DNA from: Azolla pinnata
Taxonomy: Eukaryota > Streptophyta > Polypodiopsida > Salviniales > Salviniaceae
Direction of reading: 5' to 3'
DNA length: 64,000 nt
NCBI GenBank assembly: GCA_037176905.1
Contig: JBBBWG010033529.1
Location: 1 to 64,000 of the forward strand
Position numbers and translations under genes: made by a program
Shown here: positions 12,416 through 24,069 of the stretch, piece after piece
Position numbering within the stretch: position 1 is the stretch's first letter
Layout of the letters: every line of letters begins with the position of its first letter
The notes under the pieces: model-generated
Databases searched by the model: none
Seen by the model: the letters and a program-made list of their open reading frames with translations, nothing else
Told to the model about the DNA's origin: nothing

Positions 12416-12853
12416 CAGCAGACGCAGAAGAAGAAGAAGTTTCAGTTCTGCTGAAGAAGAAGAAGAAGAAGAAGAAGAAGAAGAAGGCGAAGAAGAAGAT
12501 TCAGTTCTGTCGAGAAAGAAGAAGGAGAGGAAGAAGAAGATTCAGTTCTGTCGAGAAAGAAGAAGAAGGAGAGGAAGNNNNNNNNNNNNNNNNNNNNNNN
12601 NNNNNNNNNNNNNNNNNNNNNNNNNNNNNNNNNNNNNNNNNNNNNNNNNNNNNNNNNNNNNNNNNNNNNNNNNNNNNAAGAAGATTCGGTTCTCCCGAAG
12701 AAGAAGAAGGATAAGAAGAAGATTCAGTTCTGTCGAGAAAGAAGAAGAAGGAGAGGAAGAAGAAGATTCGGTTCTCCCGAAGAAGAAGAAGGATAAGAAG
12801 AAGATTCAGTTCTGTCGAGAAAGAAGAAGAAGGAGAAGAGGAAGAAGGAAGAT
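12416..12853. repeat. GAA-rich minisatellite with a 100-N assembly gap
   Basis: Purine-rich minisatellite of two alternating units of about 40 bp. One carries GATTCAGTTCTGTCGAGAAAG plus AAGAAGAAGGAGAGG; the other carries GATTCGGTTCTCCCG plus AAGAAGAAGGATAAG. Bases 12578-12677 are exactly 100 N inside the array, so the true array length is unknown. The long glutamate, lysine and arginine-rich frames here come from the repeat and are not genes. The array probably lies in the NUP43 5' region. Confidence 0.92.
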
Positions 12854-12919
12854 TCGGTAGCATCAAGCGTTTTACAGCAGAGAGGAGAAACGGAGCTGGG
12901 AATCTCCGCCAGATAAGCC

Positions 12920-14993
12920 ATGGACATGGCCCTCTCTCTAACCGAGCCGCCTTCCAAAGCCACACCAGAAGAAACGTTGTCTGGTGGCGTCGATCTATGG
13001 CGGATTCCTCAAGGCCGCTATGTCGATTCCGTGCGATGGATGCCTCCCGCTGCTTCGTGGCATCAGTCTCTTGCTCTCTCTTTGTTTGATCCCGACACAG
13101 GTACTTCTTCACTCGAGCTTTCTTCTCTCCCATCGGAAGATCCTTCTTCACTTCACCTCCAGGCTTCATGGTCTCTCCCCTCGCGCGTCTCTTCTCTCAG
13201 CGTTTCCCCGTTTCCTTCGCAGCAAGCTCTCATAGCTGCTGCGAGCTTCTCCGGAACAGTTAGCTTCGTTGTTACGAAGCTTCTTCGACCGTCCTCTCAC
13301 CATGCTTCGTCCTCTTTGCCTGAGCTTCTAAGCTCGCCTCTTCTTCACCAAGGTGCCGTTTCTGGCATGGATCTACAGATCGATACTCATGACTGTGTCT
13401 CTGTTGGTGAAGACGGGAGGATTAACCTCATCAAACTTGCAGACTCGCAGCTCAGATTTAATACTGTCGTTGATAACCAAGGCTTGACTTCTTTCACTGC
13501 TGTGAACTGGGCCTCCCCCTCCGAGTTTGTAACTGCTGGACTTGGTTTCTCTCTACAATGGTGGGATCATCGAAGGCCCGGAGGAGTAGCTCAGATCTCT
13601 AACAAATGGTAATTCATGCAGTTATTGGTTCTTTGAATCTCGATAGCTGAGCTAGGATTGTAATAACACCACTGTCGAAGGTTTTTGAGAATTTTTGCTA
13701 TTATCATAATGCACTTTCTTGTTTGATAAGATGAATTGCTATCTAATGTCCGTAACTGATATTAGTCTACTCCTTCGTTTCATACATAAATCATGAAATT
13801 TTTTATCTCGCCAAAAGAATGATTGGATCTTACTAGGATAATTCCTGCATCCGCTTCTAGTTAATGCCATATAAATGATGCAGGAAAATAGTGTGTATGT
13901 TTGATTTACAGGAACCCTGGATATGGAGCTGGAATGATCCATTCTATTGATGTGCATCCTTCTCGAAAACATGTCTGTGTGGTAAGAGATGTGTTTTATA
14001 AGATTTCGCTCAACAACATACATTAAGAGGCAACTCTGATTTATCCCGGCTTTCTCTCTGCTACTTGAATCTTTTCCTTAAACCTTCAAAAACAAAGGTT
14101 GATAAATCCCCCCTGAAGTGATGACCCCAAGAATCAGAGAAACAACAGTGGAAGCGTATTATGCCTTACCATAGTTTCTATACTTTTGTTGTCAAAAGTC
14201 TTATTTTGTAAAAAGTCTTATTTTGTAAGTGTTTATTTGTGAAGGTAGGAGGATCGAATGGCGCTGTGATGACATGGGATCTAAGATGGCAACAAGAGCC
14301 TGTGCAGCTATCTGGTTCCTTTAATGTGAAAGGGCAGTTCATAGGAGATAGTATGGCAGAAAGTGATGTATGGAATGTGAGGTTTGATCCTTTCACATTG
14401 GCTGGAGGTAGTAAGGTTCCTCCAGCCATGCTGTGCTCAGAGGATGGTATACTTGGAGTTGTTGAAACAGGTAAGTTGCATCAGGCTGAACTTGTGTCTG
14501 AATGGAGAGTACAGTGGGAGGATGGTTCAATCAACTAAACAATGATAGGCTTAGTGCATAAACTTATGTGAATAAGATATACCTGTTATTAATGGCGTTG
14601 TGTAAACCGTCGATGCATCAATCACTTTGTAAAATGGCTTTTACTTTAGTTTCATGCAAAGGCTTTACAAAATTTATACCTTCAGAAAGTAAAATGAAAG
14701 TAGTGGAGGGTCAAGAAACTAACCTCTTGCATTTTTTACTGGATGCATTTGCAACAGGTGAAGCACCATGGGAAATATTGGCAGAGCCATGTGCAATTAA
14801 TACATTTGACATCAATCCTGAAAATGCAAGTGTAAGAAATGAACAATGATTGCTTGCTATTGAGGTTATGCATGCTAGTCATGATGTCATCATGTTCCTG
14901 TCTATCTGACTCTGTTATGTTTTTTTTTTTCATGTGCAGGACATAGTTTGCGGCTTGGAATTTGAAAGCCTGATATACTTAAAGAGATCATAA
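12920..14993 (+). CDS. NUP43: Nucleoporin NUP43, WD40 protein of the nuclear pore
   Basis: WD40 beta-propeller subunit of the nuclear pore outer ring (NUP107-160 / Y complex). Five exons: 12920-13608, 13912-13981, 14245-14470, 14758-14831 and 14940-14993. All junctions are GT-AG and frame is continuous, giving 370 aa, close to the plant family length. Visible signatures are VDLWRIPQGRYVDSVRWMP at the N terminus, WD-like strands ending FSLQWWDHRRPGG, GAVMTWDLRWQQEP, and the C terminus EILAEPCAINTFDINPEN followed by a GLEFESL block. That C-terminal pattern is what I recall of plant NUP43. Exon 1 encodes most of the propeller. Two ATGs lie 6 bp apart (12920 and 12926); the first is taken. The GAA minisatellite sits immediately upstream. 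Shadow frames inside are ignored. Confidence 0.9.
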
Positions 14994-15717
14994 GGAGATC
15001 CCCTGGAATGCAGAAGAAAGAAAAAAATTCTAGGATCGAGATTCATTATACCATGGATCGAGATTCATTATACCATGAAACATCAGTCCATGAGCTTGGT
15101 TTATTCTTAGAAAGCGTGATTTTTTGAGCTGATGGGATTTTCAGTTTCAGTGAAGAATGCTCTTGTTTTCCTTTCGTATCTTTCTTAATCAAGCTTAGAG
15201 AAGCGATATTTTCTGGATATGATGATGTCTACAGTGGTTTCTCTTTTTCTCTACAGACCATGGCACTACTGCACACTGGCAGTGAAGATGAATGCACGGG
15301 AATATAACGATGATATTCTGATGATGTATAGCTGTATCCCACTCCTTATGGTGTTACTCCATGTAATTAATTGTTAGAGTTTGAAGAGAAATGGATGCGA
15401 AACACGAACAGTTGCAATGTGTGGGAAAATGTGCATATATTTACCATACAAATTGGGTTCGGAGCTAGACAATCTGGAAAGAACAATCTTGCTCACCATA
15501 ACACAAGTGAGAGTAGAAAGAAATGATCAAATGGCATGAGGATTTAGGCAGTCCTTGTGGTTGGCTGCACTGGATCTGTATGCAATGCAAAGATGAGAAA
15601 GGTAAAAGAAAAACATGTCTACTGAAGGATAAAAAGGCAAGATCAAGCCGTGGATGATAACAAAGCAATGACGTGGTTCACTTCGTTGCTGAGTGTCTGT
15701 TATAAACAGACAAATGG
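14994..15717. other. Convergent 3' regions of NUP43 and the peroxidase
   Basis: Convergent intergenic space of about 0.7 kb that should hold both 3' UTRs. A short direct repeat GATCGAGATTCATTATACCATG occurs twice in tandem at about 15033-15077. I see no coding signal. Confidence 0.6.
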
Positions 15718-17300
15718 TCAGTTAGGGAAGGAGCAGCGCCTCCGGATGACTCCTTGATTGCCTGTGAGCACGCCGAGCTGGCTCATCTTCACCATGGAAA
15801 TGCTGAACTGCTGGAAGAACTGTGCCTGGTTTTGGGCGTAGAGCTGGACGAGCTGCAGGGTGTCAGGGGCGCTCAAGAGCTGTGCATCAGTGTGGAAGAG
15901 GGCACGCTTGGCCAAGATGTTCTGGAAGTATGCATTGTCGAAGAGGTCCTTGGTGACGAAGTCGAGGTGAACGGTCTGGCGCTGCTTCGCGGGGCTGTTA
16001 GCAGGCAAACAGATTCTTGACAGGTTTGCAGCAAAGGCTGGGTTGAGATCGGAGGACACGGTGGGGCTCAGCTGCAGATCCACGATGCGGCAGTGGGCAA
16101 GGCCGATGGAGTGAGCACCTTATATGCAATCCAGCCAGCCAATCAGCCATCAATCAAACAACAAGAAACCCATCTAATCAATCTTCTCCACCATCGCTGC
16201 TGTTGATTCACAAAGGAGCAGGAGGAGGGAGGAAATCTCACCCGAAAGGGACACAAGATCCCTGCTGTCCAGCCCATGGTTCTGGAAGTTCTGCTTCAAT
16301 GCTGCAATGCTTAGCGTCGGGGGAGGGATGTTGTTGACCACGGTCTGATTCGAGGCTGCGGCAACGCTGTCGCGACGCCCTGTTGCCATGGGGATATTCG
16401 GCCCTCCAACCTATGATCAACATATTGCTTAATACTCCGATTGGTAATTAGCAGGATGATTCAGAAGACAGAATTGTTAGCTGATAATGCAGCATGGAAA
16501 TGGTGATCTGATTGAACAGTAGTAGTATGTACCAAGGCAACTGCAATGGCTGTCGACAAGGCTATGGTATCTGCACACGACACGACGCCCGGGCAGACCT
16601 GTTCGAGGGCGAGCTTGATGTTGTCGAGGAGCTGCACGGAGGAGAGGCGGATGGACTGGTTGTTGGGCGTCGCGGTGAGCTCGGTGGTGGGTCGCAGAAG
16701 GAGGAGGGATGCATCGCAACCCTGATGGGCAAGGAGAGGCCAGATCAATCAATGTGTCAAGGAAGCAATGCATGTAGATTCATCGATCGATGTCAAAGAG
16801 GCAATGTAGATTCAGAGATCGATCGATGTCAAGGAGGCAATGTAGATTCAGAGATCGATCAATGTCAAGGAGGCAATGTAGATTCAGAGATCAATTGATG
16901 TCAAGGAGGCAATGTAGATTCATCGATCGATTGATCGATAACGCAAAGAATCTCATCAACTTACTTGGACGAAGCAATCGTGGAAGAAGATGCGGAGGAT
17001 GCCGGCAGCTTGGCCCGGGTTTGCGCGGATGATGGGTGCAAGCTGGCTTTGGATCACACTATAGACTTGTGGGCAAGAGTTGCTGTAGAAGTTGGCGGAC
17101 AAGCCGGCAGGGTAACCATAATTGATCGGGGTTCTCCTGTTGGTTGGGCTTGTGTTTCCGTATGTGTTCGGCGGCCTGAGCTGAGCGCTTGCTCGAATGG
17201 CGGTCGAATCGAACCAGATCAGCAGCATGCACATGAGCAATGGTAGCATCCTGATCGCACCACTTGTTGGTACAGTCTTGGGCGCCGTCGAGGTGGCCAT
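15718..17300 (-). CDS. Secreted class III peroxidase
   Basis: Plant class III haem peroxidase using H2O2 in the cell wall or apoplast. Four exons: 17300-16965, 16721-16533, 16410-16242 and 16118-15718, with three introns at the positions typical of this family, giving 364 aa. A hydrophobic leader (core 18-30, MLPLLMCMLLIWF) precedes likely cleavage at ASA|Q (39/40). Distal Arg103 and His107 lie in RIFFHDCFVQGCDAS; proximal His234 lies in LSGAHSIG. Oddity: the near-invariant ARD after CADI is replaced, reading IALSTAIAVAL at 165-175, so the Arg and Asp are missing. Intron 1 carries four to five copies of a 36-bp minisatellite. The start is an ATG just after a TTGCAG that resembles an acceptor, so a 5'-UTR intron is possible. 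A decayed paralogue lies at 32.1-34.4 kb. Confidence 0.92.
16779..16935. repeat. 36-bp minisatellite inside peroxidase intron 1
   Basis: Four to five copies of a 36-bp unit containing GATCGATCGATGTCAAGGAGGCAATGTAGATTCAGA (the full unit is 36 bp, spanning each repeat). Key blocks are GTCAAGGAGGCAATGTAGAT and ATCGATCGA. The same unit is massively expanded in the peroxidase pseudogene at 33.4-34.1 kb. It lies wholly within intron 1, next to the exon 1 donor, and does not disturb the splice sites. Confidence 0.93.
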
Positions 17301-17480
17301 GGTCAGCTGCAAGCAAAGAAGGATTGATAGCTTTTGACATTGCCAGAGAATTCATGCCAGCATTGTTTTCGCTGCGGAAAATCACTCTTATCAGTAGTAA
17401 GTACCTTGTATGCTTTGGAGATCTGGGATGCGATCAGACACTTGATTGAGCCTTGGATGGAAGATGATTGCATTCGCATG

Positions 17481-17491
17481 CATATATATAT
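17481..17491 (-). promoter_or_regulatory. Candidate TATA box of the peroxidase gene
   Basis: An alternating TATATATAT run, read on the minus strand, lies about 180 bp upstream of the peroxidase ATG. The distance suits a core promoter with a leader of about 150 bp. It rests on sequence and position only. Confidence 0.35.
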
Positions 17492-17499
17492 CTTTGCCA

Positions 17500-18825
17500 A
17501 TATATTCCTAAAGGACTTCCAACCACTCCAGCACTAGCACTGTATGAGAGTGAGTTCAGGTAAATTCGACTTTTCCTTCTCTTTTCCGTTGGCTATTCTC
17601 CTTTCCAAGCTACCATCACTTCTCGTGTTCACAGGTGCTGGTAGTTTGGAGATTTGGCTACACGTTCATGGATGATTTCGAGCTGATTTGTCCGAGCAGC
17701 AGCTCGACGAATTCTCAGAAGTTTTTATCCATGTCTGTATTCACAGACATGGTCCTACGAGAAGTGCTAACTTCGATAACAGCCTGTAGTCAAGTTTTGT
17801 TTTCAAAGACCTAGATGAGCTGATCAGATTTGGCATCATAATGCATCCAGCTGATTATATCCATCGAATTCTGGATCGATTCAACCGTACGTCAACATCA
17901 TTGTGGCCAAGTTGATTGCCAATAGTGTGATACACATTATTTTGATCTCCTTGATGTTCCCAATGGTTTTCAGTCCTTGCCGCTAGTCAAAGACCATAAT
18001 ATGAGGTCCAAACTATGTTCGACTCAAAGATCACGCATAACAAGCTCTCCAACATTATGTAATGGATTGCCTTGGATACACGCACAGGATAATGCTATCA
18101 ATGTTCGTCAACTTGTGGAAGAATTCCATTCATTATAATCACATAGGAGTCAAAATACACATTTTAAAGGCCAGGGAAATTATTGCCAGCGCCAACATAA
18201 ATTATATAAGTTTGCTACCATTAGCATTATGATGAAAGCGATAACCCTTGACACTAAATAGTGTGATACTATATAATATTATAAATGGTAGGTGAAGACC
18301 CCTCGAAAGAAATATTCAATTCGCAACAGCAATCGGGCAAAGAGTTGTTCCAGATCCAACAAAGATTAGTACCATTTGCGGAACCCCATCTTCATATTAT
18401 CAAAATGGCTTGCGATGCTTCTTCTTTGCATACAACGGCGGAGAAGGCTGTTGGAGCATATCGGTTACAGTGTATTTGCACGCTAATAGCTAGCATATCA
18501 ATCTCCTAGCATCAGCTATATGAGCTCGTGCTAGTCTAAGCATTCGACCTGTATTCTCTACCACAAACGCATCGTGTTTCAAAACTGCTTGGCACCCGAT
18601 CGACTCGGAACAGTCGAGTCATCGCCCAAGAGCAGGAAGTCCTTCAGCCTAATAACGTCTTTCTGGTGTTAAGATTTTTTTTTTTCCAGCCGCGGCCGAA
18701 TCGGTGCCAGATCCTCAACCGAGAAGTAGATCCCCCTCACTGCTTCAGCTCTGTCTCAATGCGCAAACTGGAACCGTCCGATCCGAGTCCTAAGAAAAGT
18801 CTAGCCCCTGCTTCTGGATTAATTG
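17500..18825. other. Intergenic stretch without a supported gene
   Basis: Upstream DNA of the peroxidase. Frames are broken and no protein family is recognised. Parts near 17.6-18.2 kb could be an old decayed coding or mobile sequence, but I found no diagnostic motif. Confidence 0.45.
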
Positions 18826-18833
18826 ACCTCTAG

Positions 18834-19042
18834 CGATGATGATGATGATGGTGATGGTGATGGTGATGGTGATGGTGATGGTGATGATGATGATGGTGAT
18901 GATGGTGATGGTGATGATGGTGATGATGATGATGGTGATGATGGTGGTTGTGATGGTGATGGTGATGGTGGTGGTGATGATGAAGGTGATGGTGATGGTG
19001 ATGGTGATGATGGTGATGGTGATGGTGATGGTGGTGATAGTG
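18834..19042. repeat. (GAT/GGT)n trinucleotide microsatellite
   Basis: About 200 bp of GATGAT and GATGGT repeats in phase, open in all frames (poly-Met/Val, poly-Asp/Gly and poly-His on the other strand). It sits about 110 bp upstream of the likely start of the Ycf49-like gene, so it may be in its 5' UTR or promoter. The frames are low-complexity artefacts. Confidence 0.95.
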
Positions 19043-19152
19043 AACATGGAGGGTAACATGTGGAGTTTCTGCAACACTTGGGGGCATTTGTGGAATTACA
19101 TAATTCTTGCACAGGGGACGAAGGAGGAGCTTCATCCACAGTTGCAGGTTCC

Positions 19153-20575
19153 ATGGCGTCTTCGTGCTCTTCAGCTCCATCTCCTTCGTGGTATTTCTCT
19201 GCTCTTTCCCTTCCTCTCCCTTCTTCTTCTTCTTCTTCTCCTTCTTCTTCTGGAGTTTCTTCCTCTGCGCGCCGACCTATCAAGTTCATCGCTCATCTGC
19301 CTTCTCTTCCTCCTCCTTCCTCCGAAGATTCCCTGGCCCGTAAGCCCTCGGAATCGAAGTCGACGCCCCCGACGCTCCCCCTACCGCTTACTGCAGCTGC
19401 TTGCTGCCTCTTCGCTTTGGCGTCCTCCTCGCCCCCTCATTCGGCCGCCGCTTCCGCGTCACAGACCGCTTCTTCTGTGCTGGAGGAATGGATTTCCAGA
19501 GAGCCCTCCAATGCGCTGTCCCTCCCCACATGGGCCATCCATGTGGCGAGCGTTGCTGAATGGTATGCAATGCATTCGCACATATGTGGCACCCGATGCG
19601 CACAGATGCACAATGCATTCTGCCATGCGCTCACTATGGGCTTGCACATAGATGCAAATATACATTACATCTACACAGACAGATGCAAACTTCACATCAC
19701 GCACATGGAGATTTCTACAAGCATGCATTCATACAGGCATTGCATACATGGAGAAAGAGATAAAGCAAAAGCAGATTTCTACACAGCATTTTTTTCCCCT
19801 TTTGTGGAATTGTTATGCACAAACCAGTGTTCTATGGTAATGATAAAAGGAATGGTTTGATCCCAATGGTAACATGGGGCAATCAGGAAACTGCTACCTA
19901 CCATCATCTCTTTCAGTTTCCTCGCAGGGTCATAGCTATGGCTTTGGTGTGGGAGTATGGTGATAAACCAGGAAATGCTGCATGGAAAGGCCTCTCATGG
20001 GGAATGGTCTCACCCTCTCTCTGTCTCTCTCGGTTTTTCTTTCTTTCTTGTGTGAAATTATATGTGTATTAAAACTATAACCAAGAACAGACAATCTCAA
20101 CCAAATGAAGAGCTGTTAAGGCAAACCATCCAAACAATGTCACACAAAATATGCTGTGCAGGCATGAAATTTGATGGGTATACTTAAGCTACCAACAATT
20201 GTAGTACAGGAGTTGAATGTACTAACTGGTAATCAATCTTATTTCCTAACCAAAATCATCCGTGTTTTCTTTTCCTCCCTCTTCTGAATGATGCTGAAGG
20301 TGCCTTTGTTGGGTGGTGCAATGTGTGCGTGCACATGGCATTTCTTCTATAATGCACCCTCTTTGGAGGTACTTCAAAATTCTTCCTTTTGTTTTTTCCT
20401 CTTAAGCTTATACTATCACTCATTGGAATGGACTGTTGTTAACTTGTTTTATGTGTGTGTCTGATAGGTGTTGGTGTTTGCGCAAGCTGGATTGACATTC
20501 CTAGGCAATTTCACCATGTGGCTTGCTGCATATCGAATCTATAGATCTTCTTTGAACAAAGAGCTTGAGAAGTGA
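19153..20575 (+). CDS. Ycf49-like (DUF2499) plastid membrane protein
   Basis: Nuclear-encoded homologue of cyanobacterial and algal Ycf49, a small membrane protein of unknown biochemical role expected in the plastid. Four exons: 19153-19562, 19928-20006, 20300-20368 and 20468-20575, GT-AG throughout, 221 aa. The N terminus is Ser/Ala-rich (MASSCSSAPSPSW), as in chloroplast transit peptides. The conserved core reads SLPTWAIHVASVAEW, then ALVWEYGDKPGNAAWKGLSWGM, then a CACTWHFFYN block and a LTFLGNFTMWLAAYRI block, giving about three membrane segments. The start at 19153 was chosen for its transit-peptide look; an in-frame ATG at 19060 would add 31 residues. The second intron has the weak donor GTCTCA. 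Family identification rests on remembered motifs. Confidence 0.82.
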
Positions 20576-22515
20576 TGACACTAATGCCTGTTTTTTTGTC
20601 CACTTGGGGCTGGCCGCAATATGCATAAAAAACACACATACGAGTAAATCATTTAATGATCCAAGGCTTATGCACTATCCAAGTTCTATCTAACCATTTT
20701 GGACATTTGCTGAACATCGTCTACAGCTATTTTACTACTTGTCAAGCAAGAATTGCAATTTATATGCCCCAAGGAAAGGAAGCACCCATGTATTGGCAGC
20801 AGTAAAAGTGAAGAAATCATGTATACTAGTGTGTATTAACAGTCTTAACATGCTGTTTTGATTAAGCAAAATAAGCGTCTTTTTTTGAATTGAGGATGCT
20901 TCTCAACGTGGTTGAGCTATGATCAGATGAATACAATTGTTGGGAGCTTTGCAAATCATTGTTGTAACTCTGAAGGTGGGTGGGGCCACATGTTCTTTGT
21001 AGTGAGAAGACAGGCATTTCTGTTTCACGTAACCGGTTGCCATTCACAGGCATGAAATGACAACGATTCCATGGTTTGTTGTTGTGAGAAATGTATACAG
21101 AAACTAAAGGTTTGCGTGTAACTCAGATGTGACAAGTAACAAATATCTTCAGCATGCATCACCCTATGCCCTACTTACCATTGTTGTCTGCCATTCACCA
21201 GAACAAAGCCAGAGTTGCAAAATTTCCCGAGTGGAACCATTTTCTGATTCCGTGCTTGATTTAGTTTTCCTAAAACAAGGGTTTGATTTGATGAACTTCT
21301 CTGTTGGAAAGGTAAGTGTTGAACTGCACAGAGCTTGGACAATTGCTTTGGGTTCCATCAAAATTTATCAGATTTTTAAGGACAGTCTGCAGACTGATAG
21401 AATTTGTCCACCATTTCATGCATAAATAAATTGCAAAAAGGGAGTGGCATTTATGGAACTTGCATGCACGAAGCAAAATACTGTTCTATTGACCCAAATC
21501 CAGTCTGCAAATCTAGTGACAGTAGTTGGGAAGTAGTAGTCTAAAGCAAGCTGCAATCTAAAGCAATGCAGAAGGATAACAAAGGAGCTATTCCTGAGCA
21601 AAATCACTCTGTTATCATCACTTCAATAGTATCAAGAAGTAGTAAACTTACAGAAGCAGTAACATACATTGGGGCATACCTACTTCCATAGCTAGTGCCC
21701 TTCTTCACACATCGAGTCTTCAACTGTATACAGGTACATACAACACCAAATTGGAATTTTAGCAGCTTATTGTGATCCAAAATGAATTGCAAAGTATGGA
21801 GCAACTAGGGCTTTCGAGCCCTCACAACAGCGGCAAGTGTTATTTATCGACCCCAAGTTCTTCCTCGTGCAGAGAAACAAAAAGGATCTAGCACTAATGG
21901 TGCAGCGATTGAAGCTTATGTACTTGTTAATGTGGTTCCATCTCAGTGTGAAACCCTAAACCCTAAACCCTCCTAAATCCTGGCAATTCTCCCTAATCCA
22001 ATAATCCTAATGATCTGCCGATCGATCGATCAGACTCTTGTTCTTTTCACCCATGCAGAGCGCGTTGTGAATTCGCTCCGTTCAAATCTTCGTAATGCGA
22101 ATCGAATCGAGTGCTCTCCTCGATCCATCTCATTAGGAGTAGAGATCAGTCATCCCTTTGGTCGGAAACTCCGAGAGGTTCCACCTTAAGCATCCATGGG
22201 CATAGTGATTTTGAAACTGCGGTGTGGATCAGTCAGATTGTTCGGGTCATGATCGTGCTTTCCAAGCATCGTGCAAAACAAAACTATGAGACACTTGGGA
22301 CTCCATTTGCTCGAGCCAAGTTTCGTTCTTTGTCCGATTCGATGTGGAGTCAAAATGCCAGATCTTCTCGACGTACAGGAGTAGGCTTTCTGGCGCCCAG
22401 TGGTGGCCCATACATCCATGCTTCGTCAATCCCCCATCACATCAACGACGTCACCTCGGACGCAGACAACTGTTCGAACAAATCCTAAAGTCAAGACATT
22501 ATGAATCATGATTTC
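20576..22515. other. Intergenic stretch without a supported gene
   Basis: Probably starts with the 3' UTR of the Ycf49-like gene. A telomere-like run lies at 21950-21972. The open frame at 22111-22488 has no recognised domain. Nothing else could be supported. Confidence 0.5.
21950..21972 (+). promoter_or_regulatory. Telo-box cluster (AAACCCTAAACCCTAAACCC)
   Basis: Three consecutive CCCTAAA repeats. They would fit a promoter element or an interstitial telomere scrap, but no gene is recognised within about 3.9 kb downstream. Confidence 0.4.
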
Positions 22516-22616
22516 TCGGTCGATCGATCCATCGATCGATCCATCGATCCATCGATCGATCCATCGATCCATCGATCGATCCATCGATCCATCGATCGAT
22601 CCATCGATCCATTGAC
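22516..22616. repeat. 20-bp GATC/CATC minisatellite
   Basis: Higher-order tandem array with the 20-bp unit GATCGATCCATCGATCCATC repeated about five times. It is built from ATCG and ATCC tetranucleotides and encodes only low-complexity frames (WIDRSMDR). It shares the GATCGATC core with the peroxidase-linked minisatellites but not their unique GTCAAGGAGGCAATG block. Confidence 0.92.
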
Positions 22617-24069
22617 AGACCGAGGGAAATGGCGTTGTGATCGATCGGAAACAAAATGCACATGTGCGATTGCGCCCTGAGGCGAACTTTCCGCATCATC
22701 ATGAAAGCAAGAAGGAGATACTGTCGCCAAAAGACGTGCGACAATTCAATCAATCTAAGCATATAATGATCGTTTCTTAACGCGCAGATGTCGACCATGT
22801 GCAGCAAATACATACATCCTTCTTTTATTAAGAGGCTCAAGGCACTTCTGGCTAAGAACAGGCGCTGGCTCCATGATATTCTTTCGACATATACTATGAC
22901 AAATGCCTTTGCAATATTAGCCTAAGAAGACATTAATATATCTTTCTTTCTTGGTTTTCTTCCTCAGGATTGTCTTGTTTGCAGGGGATTAGAATATAGA
23001 GCTATTGTCTCGTCGCACTCCAGCATGAATGAAGATCAAGGAGGCCACGGACATAAGAATCGCGGAGCGAGTGGTGAGCTTTCTTGTTCTTCTTATTATA
23101 TAACGATGTCCTCGTAAAAGTCAAAGCAGAGACGTGCAGAGGATCGATCGAGCAGACTGACCTTTCACACAGTCTGGCAGAGGTTTTTGCCATGGTCGGT
23201 GAGATGCGTGCTTTGTTCTGTAAGCAAGCATAGCTCCAGCATGGGTAAAAAAAAAAAAACAGCACTTCCTTACATGTTATCACCTCGATGTTTTCCCTGA
23301 AGAAACAGCAGATCAGACGACTGACTGTATTTGTACTCATCGTCGCACTCTCGTAGATGAGTTGATATACAAACATTATTGTACGCTTTGTCTCATGGGC
23401 CAATGCTCTGCCTGAGAACGGACTTTACTGTATCTTTTTCTTTTTCTTTTTCTTTTACACTTAAGTGAAGGGGTCGAGGGTTTGAAATCTGCAGGTTGAT
23501 CCACTGGGAAATCGGACCTTCCTGAGGTCGCGATGCTGGTGTGTGTGAAAGCAACTTTTGACCTTCGGAATTCGTATGTAATTCCAGTGCCACTCTGCCA
23601 GTCATGTATGACGGGGATCAGACGTTCGTCCTGAACCTCCGGGGCACTGCACAACGCATAGAGTCATCGATACGGAATACATACAGACGTACATGTACGA
23701 TGCTCAGACGTATACACGCTCGCATGCACGTACCCATACGCATCATGTACACAGCTGTGCTGTTGAAACACGCATGTTCTACAAATAAAATACGCTTTAG
23801 AATACTCAAACACGATTTGGAGTATCCAATGTTTAGAAAAATCGATTCTTATTCTTTTGTAAAACCAGGGCTTCTGTTCTGTCATTTTATAAACTGAAAT
23901 TTGAAATTCGAGTTTTTGCGATTTAGAATCGTATAAATTTATCATATACGCGTTAAAAACGAATTCAGAGTATTTATAAAGTTTTTAACTACATACTCTT
24001 AGAATACGAAGCAGACGTATTATACGTGTGTAGTGTGCTACGTACGGAGAACACTGATTATTAGAGAGG
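22617..24069. other. Intergenic stretch without a supported gene
   Basis: No supported coding region. Short poly-A (23247-23259) and TTTTTC tracts are present. Around 23.67-23.76 kb the sequence drifts into CATACGTACA-type simple repeats. Confidence 0.5.

Noticed and set aside
12192-13169. 222-codon frames on both strands through the GAA repeat and N gap
   Set aside because: They run through 100 undetermined bases and low-complexity repeat. The real coding evidence begins at the NUP43 ATG.
17600-18500. Possible decayed mobile-element coding sequence
   Set aside because: Short broken frames without any polymerase, integrase or transposase motif that I could identify, and no terminal repeats.
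18819-19289. Open frames of poly-His, poly-Asp/Gly and poly-Met/Val type
   Set aside because: Products of the GAT/GGT trinucleotide repeat. Only the plus-strand frame from 19153 onward is supported, by its conserved Ycf49-like core across four exons.
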